A stretch of DNA of 64,000 bases from Patiria pectinifera (Eukaryota > Echinodermata > Asteroidea > Valvatida > Asterinidae): NCBI GenBank assembly GCA_029964075.1, contig CM057142.1, positions 30,754,392 through 30,818,391 of the forward strand. Reading direction: 5' to 3'. Below are positions 55,964 to 64,000 of the stretch, in pieces (the first letter of the stretch is position 1; the number at the start of each line of letters is the position of its first letter). Both the position numbers and the translations under genes were made by a program. The notes beneath the pieces were generated by a model. That model ran no database searches. It was not told the DNA's origin and worked only from the letters and a program-made list of their open reading frames with translations.

Positions 55964-58900
55964 CTATGAAGTTTTCTTGAAAGACTTCAGAATCGGGTAG
56001 ATGTTGTTGAAGGCATCTAGGATTTCTTGGCGAACCTTAGCACCTAGTGAGATGATAAACAATATTAAAGATCAAGTCAAAAATGGAGAAGGAATAATTA
56101 AAGGTAAGGAAATCAAGAAACATTCGTAGACCACATTTGACTTTTTTTTCGCAAATAGTATGTTGTACGTTGTTTTGAAGCATCTCATCTGGAAACATTC
56201 CTAGACCATTTGGAACATTCCTTTGGGGGGAAAAAAATGAAATATTATCAGCGGCAAAAATGGACGAGAACACCTGTGTCCTGGGCCCAATTTCACGGCG
56301 CTGCTTAACAGTTAGCAGAAAAGCTGTGCTTAGCATAGCAGAAAAAATGCTAATCTTAAGCACTATTTCACAGCGAGGATGTGCTAACAGTCGCAAGTGC
56401 ATGGAGATTTCTATTGTTACGTGACTGACTTAAGCAAATTTTTTCCTCTGAAGTAAGCGTGCCTTTTGCTGTGCTTATGCTAACGGTCTCCATAAAATAT
56501 AGACGGAGGCTCTGTTAGCAGGAACTCGTGTGCTTAGCAGCACCATGAAATTGGGCCCTGAATGCAAGAATAGGCTGCTGTTAGTGTGAACATACATGCA
56601 TGGTTCATTCTATAAATTAGGGGTCCACTTTTTTCCCATGTCCCTTTGATTCTCCTTAAAGCAGTCATCCTCCAAGAGTGATTATTAATAGCAAAATAAA
56701 AAACAAGAGTGATTATGAATAGCAAAATACCTACCCAACAAAACAAAAAGCATTTGAGAAGTCATTCTTGAATTGGGCAATTACGAAGTGCCACTGTAAC
56801 GGGGACAGGAAAAATGTCACATTTTTGGATCTTAAATTTATAGAATGACCCATATTGCTTCTTATTCCACACAGGAATATCAACACTCTCAGCCAACCCA
56901 GTGCATTCAAGATCCATTCCAAAACCAGGCATGCAACTGGGAATTTAGGAAAAAACAAGAAAATTCCAAACCACACGAGACTTTGATCAATTTGTAATGG
57001 CATTCCTGAGCAGTAAAAACAAGGAAATCAGCAGAAAAGTTACATGCCAGCAAAACCCAAATTCAAACGCTGTATATCCAAAATGTTCTTAGCGTTATGA
57101 AGACCAAGCTCCTCGTATACACGTCTTTGTTTTGGTTAGCAAAATACAGTACAGTGGAACGTCGCTATACCGAACACCGCTATACCGAACATTCGGCTAT
57201 ACGGAACATCGTCCTTGGCTCTTGATGTTTGTGTACAAAATTTACCTAACGTTGCTGTTGAAAAATGGCAACAGAAGAGCGAATTGTGGCTATTATTTCC
57301 CCAAGAGATAGAAGGGGAAAGCCACCCATTTCTGTAGGTACTGGTAGTAAGCTCACAATCTGTGTAATTACATCATTTAATAAATCACTCTTGATATTTC
57401 TGCCTGAAATTTGAGGTATACGGGTGTACATGTACACACATGTACGGTGCCAATATGTTATTTACAATTTGAAGAAAAAAAACAACTGAAATCAGGCAAT
57501 TGACATATCGGCGTTTGCGAGTTAGCCACGACCCTTAGACAACCGGATCGAGTTTTTTGTACACCAACTTTTGTTTGTCTCAGATTTTGCGCGTTCTGCG
57601 TCCATTTGTATATCATGTAATTGGACAATATTTCACAAGCTGCGTTGACGCGATTCTAACGCGATTTTACCGCGATAGGTCAATTACAGTAGGACTTACA
57701 TCCCTGCTACTGACTTTATAAGATGGAATTTTGCGTCGGGGTGATATAAATCAAATTAGATTTTGCCCTTCACCTTGTTGAAGGGCAAAACTTGCTGAAC
57801 TACTGACTTTATATCTAAGAGCATCCTGAACCTGTTGCATATTCATGTGAGCACCGTGCATACAGTGGACATGGCTACAAATCTCCCGTACATCTGTATC
57901 TTCCAAAAACATAACCCAAAATCGCACTCAAAATCAAATCACACCTACCCGTCAGCACCACCTTTCCGGAGACAAATATCAGCAAGACTATTCTTGGTTT
58001 GACCATCCTGTATATCAGCCCCGGGAACAACTCTGGCTCATAGCTGCAACAAACCAAAATCAGAATGCATACATTTTCATCACAGCAAAATAATTGATCT
58101 TTTCTTTTTTTCCCAAATTAACCCTTACTCCCTAGGCCTTTTTGCGAGGATGTAGCCTCAATCCTGCAATATCCTCCAATTGGCCTCATGGAAAAATTGC
58201 ATATAGCCTCAATCCTGCAAATTCCTCCATTATTTCTTGAATATGGTCCATGGAGGGGTGACCACTGCCTGAATCCTGCAAAATCCTGCGGCAGTGACTG
58301 TCAATACGTTGAGGCTTGGCCAGTGACTTTTCGTGGAGCAGTACAGAGGATTTCAAGTGTAATCCAGGCCTATATTTATGCATGGCTGAGCAAAAACAAC
58401 ACAAGGTCCGGCCCAAGACCTTGACACAGTGCATCCTACGAAATCAGTAACGCACTTTTGCCATGTAACCTCAATCCTCCAAATTCCTCCACTTTGGCAA
58501 AGAGGATTTTGAAGGATTCAGGGTGGTTAGGGTTAACCCTAACTCCCTACTTAGAGTTAGTAAGTAGAGGACCACGTCTGTCCAAATCCATCACTCACTC
58601 TGCCTCAATACATGACATAGCGAAATCCACCACTGAAGAGCTGGTGGATTTTGATGGACTTCGTACACATGGCTTATATGACAACAGCAGTACTGGATGC
58701 TAGGTAAAACTCATCGAATTCCCCAGCAGTGCTTTAGGCCTCCCTGCCTAAGTCCATGCTCCATCAAAATTTAGTCAAACCAGGCCAGCAGGACCATGTC
58801 CCCCACCCCCAACATTCACCAAAATTTGATGGAGTTGGTAAGGTGAAGGTTAAAGGGAATATACAACATTTGCAAACATCGAAAAATAAAACTTCCACGT

Positions 58901-61900
58901 TTTTACGAAAAACCTTACTAGGATGTTGGTAAATGACAGTCTAAAGCATCCTGTAAAATTATGGCACCTGGTGTGAAGTCATTTTCAAGAAAATGGTATT
59001 TTTGTATACATACCGTTGGAAAAACCTATTTATTTTTCAACTACTGCTCCAACTTTACACTTTTTTCAGTCCAAATTTGTTTGCTATTGGTTACATGTTC
59101 ATGAACGGGTGCAGGCCAGCAAGACTGGTTCCCTTACCTTACAATTTTCCGGCATCTATAAATTGATCCATTTTATCTCTAGTGGAGTAAAGGAACCAGA
59201 CTAATTGAACATTTTTGTTTTTCTTGTTTTTTCAGCATTTTCGAATACAAAACTTCAAACATGTCAGTCTAACAATATTTGATCTATTATACTAACCCCT
59301 CAAATAGTTCATTTCTGAAAATTACAGCAAAAGCCAATGATGTACATTCCCTTTAAGAAATGGTTCGGCAAGGGTAAAGACACAGCTAATGTGATGATTT
59401 GTGCACCCGAATCTATAACCGATTAGCTTAAAAATGCTAAATATGAATCTGGTACTAAGAAACACTTCATCATGCAGGGCAATTCCTGGGGGGGGGGGTG
59501 TTTTTTTTTAGAAATACACTGCTTACCTTGAGAACTGACTGTGTTTGAGTACTAGACCTTCTAACCTAATGGGGAACTTGACATCGCAACTGCCAACCAT
59601 GTTCTGAACCTTGAACTCCGTGAACTTTGCCTGTCAAATGAAACAAAAAGAATTTATGATGTTTCCATCATTATGCGCTTATTCAGAGGTTCTCACAAAG
59701 ATTTTCATTCAGGGAGGGGAAATTCAAAATGCTGGCTTTTAAAGTACAAAGTTATGGAGTAGGGAACTTTTCTGTAAGGGTTGGGGGATTAAAACTATTA
59801 TTTTCCATGTGGTACATGGTTTTGACTGAGTGGTGCACCATTTTTTCAGCTTCGGGGGAAACTCATTTTTTTTTTTAAGTCAGTGTGGGGGAGTTCCCCC
59901 CTAAGGTATGCCTTGTGCGACTACTGATTGCACTACAGTTAAACGATGCTATACTGAACACCCTAACATTCGGCTATACCGAAAATCATCCTTGGCACCC
60001 GATTTTTTGGTACAAAACGTAACGAATATTGTTAGAAAATGTCAACATCAGTTACAAATGGCTATTATTTCCCGAAGGAATAGAAGGGAAAAGTCGCCCA
60101 TGTAAGCTCAAAAACTGTGTAATGTCATGATTCAATAGTCGCATGTTTTCAAAGTCGTCTTTCAGTAACTAGGGCGTACAGGGTGAAGTTCTACATACGG
60201 AATTGAAAAGGTGAATGGACAAGTTTGGTGACTCCGCGCACAGGTTGTAAATGCCACTACACTAACAATGGTCAAAAGAGGACACCACTAATGTGTGAAA
60301 CTATCGGCTTAAAATCACTATACCTGATGATTGCTATTTACGAACAATTTCTGTGGATCCCGCAATGTTCGTGAAAGCGACGTTCCACTGTATTTGTACA
60401 TCATAGCATTTGTGTACGCATCATGCCATTCTGAGGGGTAAAAAACCCTTGCACAATTGGGATAATTCATCATTCTTATATCAAAAACAAACTTGAGACA
60501 GAAACTTCTAGACAGAAACTTACAGGAAAGCCGAGTTTCTGCACAACCCTGGCGTATTTCCTGGCCGCGAGTCGGGAATAGTCCTCACTCTTTGCCCCCG
60601 TGCACACCATTTTCCCTGAGCTGAAGATCAGAGCTGTTGTCCTGGGCTCTCTGATCCGCATAATGACAGCTGCAAATCTCTGCACATTGAAGACAAGACA
60701 AATGAGAGAAAGGTAGTTTTTATTTTGTCTGTGAAAACTTAAACAAGTAGACATTAACCCTAACTGAACTCAACCCATCAAAGCCCAACGGCAGGTGTTG
60801 TTGAAATCTGTTAGAATGGGTACAGTACCCCTAAACGGATGGTCTTTTACATTGGGTTTGGCATACCTCCAGAAACTAAGTCCAACAGTGTGTGTGTACG
60901 ATTTAGGTGTTGGAATTTACCAGGATGGGTATGGTTCATAGTAAATTATTCTAGGGAGTTAGGGTCAAGACACAATGGATGTATCAATTATGATAATGCA
61001 AGGTCTAACATCTTTATGCCATTTGCTCTTATGGAATTAACATGGCTAAATGTGTACAACACAAAAACTTCAATTAAGATTTACCTTTTTACACTAATCA
61101 AACTTCGGAATTCTTCCGCATGAGTGAAATTTTTGATTACCTCAGATATCTTTAAAGCTGCGTTCCCTGCGCTGTTCAACAAATTTGACTTTTTTCTTCT
61201 ATTTATAAATTTTCAATTTGTATGTTTTATTCCAATAAAAAAAAACCTCCTTTTTCCCCTGTTTTGGACGTCTGCAAACCTCGGAAACAAAGGGTTTTGT
61301 TTGGGCACAAACAGACCCACTTTGTGAGCAGATTGGCTCCCCGTCCGTACATTATCAATAGCCTACCCCGCTAGAATGGGAATTATTGTCTGGCAGCCAA
61401 TAATTTGAAAATGTAAAGTAATAATTCAATAATGGGCCGTTTTATTTGGTCGATGTCTCATTCATTACTGAATAACTTTTGTACTGCTAGAAAAATAGCA
61501 AGTTAGAAATGAAATCTATTTTTCGGGATGAAACTCAAAAATAGTACGGGGAATTAAAATCATACACAATACTGAGATTTGAAGGTTTGCATGGTGGAAA
61601 GATACTCAGACAAGATAAGTTTGCGGTAGCACCATGCGAATAAATCTCTTTTGTGAGTATGTGTGGTTCTGAAAAGAACCGGAGGGACTCAACGTTACGA
61701 ACAGTATGCTCTGCCCGTCGTCAGGAGAAATCACAATACTCACAATACACAATACTCACAAAAGGAGTTTTCTTTCTATGGAAACACTACATCTTGTGAA
61801 AATTCTGTGCATACCTTTGGATTGTACTCAGCATTTCTAGCATGGAGGGCTATTTTCTTCAGGTCCAGTTTGCAACCCAGATTCACTGTTGATACAATAT

Positions 61901-63331
61901 TCCTGCAATCAATGTAAACAAAAGCATAAATGAAAAACCCGAGAACAGAAGCATAAATGAAAAACCCGAGAATAGGCGTTTTAGTTCGGGTTCACACTAC
62001 ACACTGGCATTTCTATTGTTTCTTCACACACTGTGCTCAGTTTGTATGTATTTTTTACAATAGGTATCATAGGTACTATAGACAATATGACAATATCAGA
62101 CATTTTAATATACTTCGTAGTGAGGCATTATTGACTAATAATACAACATCAAGGATATAGGATGGCCGACACCGCAGACACGTGTTTATGCCCAGCTCAG
62201 TTACCGAGTCAAAAGTCCAAATGCGAACACCAGTCAGATTTTACTCGTTCAATGTTGGTATCGTAATAATCAAAAAAATAAGTAGGCCAGTGCAAACACG
62301 GCTTTAACCCTTAACTTCACAAATCCTCTAAAATCTTCTTTACAAAATGGAGGATTTTGCAGGATTGAGGCTATAATGGCAAAAATGTGTGTCTGATTTT
62401 GGAGGATGCACTGTGTCAAGGTCTTGGGCCAGACCTTGTGTTGTTTATGCTCAGCCGTGCATAAATTTAGGCCTAGGTTATACTTGAAATCCTCTACACT
62501 GCTCAGGATGTCACTGGCTCTGCCTCAACACATTGACAGTGATTGCTGGAGGATTTTGCAGGATTGAGGTGGTCACCCTCCAAGGACCACATTCAAGAAA
62601 TAACGGAGGACTTTGCAGAATTGAGGCTGTATGTAATTTTTACATGGAGTTAGTTGGAGGATTTTGCAGGATTGAGGTTGCATCCTAGCAAAAATGCCTA
62701 GGGAAACACGGCCTAACCCACCTCACTCCTCCAAAATCCTCCTGGCGGTTTTGGAGGATTCTAGAGGATTGAGGATGAATGGTGATTGAATCAAATGAGG
62801 ATTCTGGAGGATTGAGGATGAATGGTGATTGAAGCACATGAGGATTTTGGAGGATTGAGGATGAATGGTGATTGAAGCACAAGAGGATTTTGGAGGATTG
62901 AGGATGAATGCATTTTGAGGCAGGACTGTCTGATGATTTTGAAGGATTTGGCGTTGGTTATCCTTCATTTAAACACGAGTGCAAAGTTTTGGGATGAGGA
63001 GGATTTTGGAGGATTGAGGATGGTTGTAAGCAACAAGGGCCTAGGGGCTTAGGGTTAACACTCACTGGAGCTGTGGTTCTATCCCTGATGACTCCATGCT
63101 CCCAGGAGTGGCCGGTGTCATAGGGGTAAGTGGTGTCTGTGGGTACATGCTGGTGGTGAGAGGCATGCTAGGGGTCATGCTGCCTTCACCCGAGCCATAG
63201 CCGGAGGAAGGGACCTGAAGCAGGCTAGGGTTGGCCGACTGGGACGGTCCGCCGAGCCGCTGCTGGGATTGTTGGTGCTGGTTGCCGGCGTCCTCGTGGT
63301 CCTCTGATTGGATATGGTGTGGCTGTATAAG
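55964..63331 (-). CDS. TBP: TATA-binding protein, six coding exons, 5' end missing
   Basis: Exons on the minus strand are 63331-63066, 61902-61815, 60679-60524, 59630-59527, 58043-57949 and 56043-55964 (stop TAG), all with AG/GT borders and matching phases. They give 262 residues. The first exon ends in the known [13 protein letters not shown]... [13 protein letters not shown] region and GIEPQLQ. The rest is the complete saddle: [34 protein letters not shown], then the second repeat with [20 protein letters not shown] and [13 protein letters not shown]. The four DNA-intercalating phenylalanines are present (120, 137, 211, 228 in this numbering) at the human spacing (17, 74 and 17). The C terminus is ILKSFKKTS. 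The first exon begins in phase 0 after an ATTACAG acceptor, so an upstream exon with the start codon is expected beyond about 63332 and was not found. TBP nucleates pol I, II and III initiation. Confidence 0.97.
56284..56558. mobile_element. MITE family B copy 2 (ends GGGCCCAATTTCA)
   Basis: Ends GGGCCCAATTTCACGG and CCATGAAATTGGGCCC. The interior repeats that of 51598-51866 (AACAGTTAGCAGAAAAGCTG, later CTATTGTTACGTGACTG). It lies in the last TBP intron. Confidence 0.8.
57150..57400. mobile_element. Truncated Tc1/pogo-like MITE in a TBP intron
   Basis: Starts TACAGTGGAACGTCGCTAT and shares GGCTATTATTTCCC and AGAAGGGGAAAGCCACCCAT with the full copy at 59934-60392. The other end is missing. 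Confidence 0.6.
58127..58530. repeat. Dispersed repeat C, left copy (inverse of 62320-62704)
   Basis: About 400 bp with recurring CCTCAATCCTGCAAAATCCTCC. Read inversely it matches 62320-62704 over its whole length, including the phrases GGTCTTGGGCC and TTGTTTATGCTCAGC. It lies in the TBP intron between the 59527 and 58043 exon borders. Confidence 0.8.
58854..59352. mobile_element. MITE flanked by TTAA in a TBP intron (ends AGGGAATATACA / TGTACATTCCCT)
   Basis: TTAA stands at 58850-58853 and 59353-59356. The ends AGGGAATATACAACATT and GATGTACATTCCCT are inverted with few mismatches. The interior is AT-rich and has no transposase. Confidence 0.7.
59934..60392. mobile_element. Tc1/pogo-like MITE in a TBP intron, both ends present
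   Basis: TACAGTTAAACGATGCTAT at the left and GCGACGTTCCACTGTA at the right, imperfect inverted repeats with TA at each outer end. The left part contains TTCGGCTATACCGAAAATC. It is related to the truncated copy at 57150. Confidence 0.65.
62320..62704. repeat. Dispersed repeat C, right copy (inverse of 58127-58530)
   Basis: Inverse partner of 58127-58530, with GGAGGATTTTGCAGGATTGAGG at several places. It lies in the TBP intron between exons 63066 and 61902, so the pair brackets three exons. Confidence 0.8.
62742..62990. repeat. 43-bp minisatellite in the first TBP intron of the window
   Basis: Four to five copies of a unit with GGAGGATTGAGGATGAATGG then TGATTGAAGCAC, spaced 43 bp. The GGAGGATTGAGG core is shared with repeat C just beside it, so the array probably arose from that repeat. 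It ends about 75 bp from the splice donor at 63065. Confidence 0.85.
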
Positions 63332-63508
63332 CTGTAATTAGCAAACAAGCAGTATAATCTTTCTGTCATCATTGCGAGGGTACTTGTGCACGGAGCCCAC
63401 ATGACTGGCAAAGTTCATGATTCAAGATTAGTTTATTTCTTGCAGGTGTCACAGTTACTCATATGAGATGACATAACTGTGGTGATCTGAACAATCTGAT
63501 CTTGACCC
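63332..63508. other. Start of the intron upstream of the 63331 exon
   Basis: The 3' splice site TTGCTAATTACAG lies at 63332-63344 on the minus strand. Beyond it I see no exon with the TBP start codon. Confidence 0.4.
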
Positions 63509-63866
63509 CAATTGGGGCGATTCACAATGCACTGCGCCCCCAAGAGTTTGCCACGGAGAGTTCATTTTTGCCAGTGAATTGTGGGAGATGGTCGACAAAT
63601 TCGCAGCGCGGGACATTTGAAATTGTTGGTTTTTCTGGTCAGTGGTTCTGTAAGCGTATGATTTGAGGATCTGTCTGCCCATTTCTTTTCTTGTATGTTG
63701 TTTTTTGTAAGGCGGCAGAACGCTATGCCCCAACCTATGGCATATTAGCTCAAGTTGTCTATCGACACTCATTCAAATGAGCCATGTTTGTCAACCGTAA
63801 ACTTGAAAAATGGACTCTCCGGGGCAAACTCTTGGTGGCGCACTGCATTGTGAATCGCCCGAATTG
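63509..63866. mobile_element. MITE with ~60-bp inverted ends (CAATTGGGGCGATTCACAATG)
   Basis: CAATTGGGGCGATTCACAAT at the left and ATTGTGAATCGCCCGAATTG at the right continue inward as inverted repeats over some 60 bp (TGCGCCCCCAAGAGTTTGCC against GGCAAACTCTTGGTGGCGCA). The 105-codon open frame on the minus strand here is chance. Confidence 0.8.
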
Positions 63867-63873
63867 CACATTA

Positions 63874-64000
63874 TACAGGGTGTTCCCAAAAAAAGTTGTG
63901 CAAGCAGATATCCTTTAATTTCTCAAAAAAAACTACTTAACATGAGTATTTCATCTTGATGGCGTATATTAATTATACTCTTGTGTATAATCTGTGAAAA
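63874..64000. mobile_element. Left end of another TA-target element, cut by the window edge
   Basis: TACAGGGTGTTCCCAAAAAAAG is a typical Tc1/mariner-type end. Only the first ~127 bp are in the window, so the call is tentative. Confidence 0.35.

Noticed and set aside
55964-63331. TBP-related factor (TRF/TBPL) in place of TBP
   Set aside because: The saddle matches canonical TBP almost residue for residue, including all four intercalating phenylalanines and the TPMTPATP N-terminal region.

Overview
The window is eukaryotic DNA: AT-rich, intron-bearing, with long non-coding stretches and many transposon remnants. I read it as a marine invertebrate deuterostome, most likely an echinoderm (perhaps a sea star). 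The reasons are the conserved metazoan genes, an Ngaro-type tyrosine-recombinase retrotransposon, abundant short inverted-repeat elements and frequent TGTACATGTA-like words. The species call is an inference.

Three host genes are supported. (1) A single-exon FAM181-like gene lies on the minus strand (19139-20464). It has the N-terminal FAM181 box and a YAP/FAM181-type TEAD-binding Omega-loop motif. (2) A two-exon gene on the plus strand (44716-46076) encodes a protein with two RRMs and a Gly/Tyr-rich tail (hnRNP A/B, DAZAP1 or Musashi type). (3) The TATA-binding protein gene TBP lies on the minus strand (55964-63331). It has six coding exons in the window, a complete saddle domain, and its first coding exon lies outside the exons I could identify. 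Genes 2 and 3 converge on a transposon-rich interval.

Region by region: 1-1500 is a degenerate non-LTR retrotransposon read on the minus strand. 1500-19100 is mostly unassigned non-coding DNA with a SINE-like repeat and several hAT-type MITEs, two of them with perfect 8-bp target duplications. 20895-40285 is one giant inverted-repeat element with GATG on both sides. Its two arms carry, in mirror order, an outer minisatellite, an exon-like open fragment, a ~68-bp satellite array, a 115-bp fragment of the neighbouring FAM181-like gene, a unique core with tRNA-like sequences, and more satellite. Nested inside are a hAT-like element (21756-23000, target duplication GTAAGGGG) that itself contains a hAT MITE (22476-22791, target duplication CGTGATGA), a MITE at 23183-23557, and a complete Ngaro retrotransposon (28458-35143, A1-gag-RT/RNaseH-YR-SGNH-B1-A2-B2). 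41748-64000 holds the RRM and TBP genes and at least ten further small inverted-repeat elements, several inside TBP introns.

The most unusual content is the giant palindrome. It has copied coding sequence from the gene next door into both arms, so its transcripts could fold into dsRNA carrying a host coding sequence. A second point of interest is the pair of ~390-bp inverted repeats that flank three TBP exons whose combined length keeps the reading frame.
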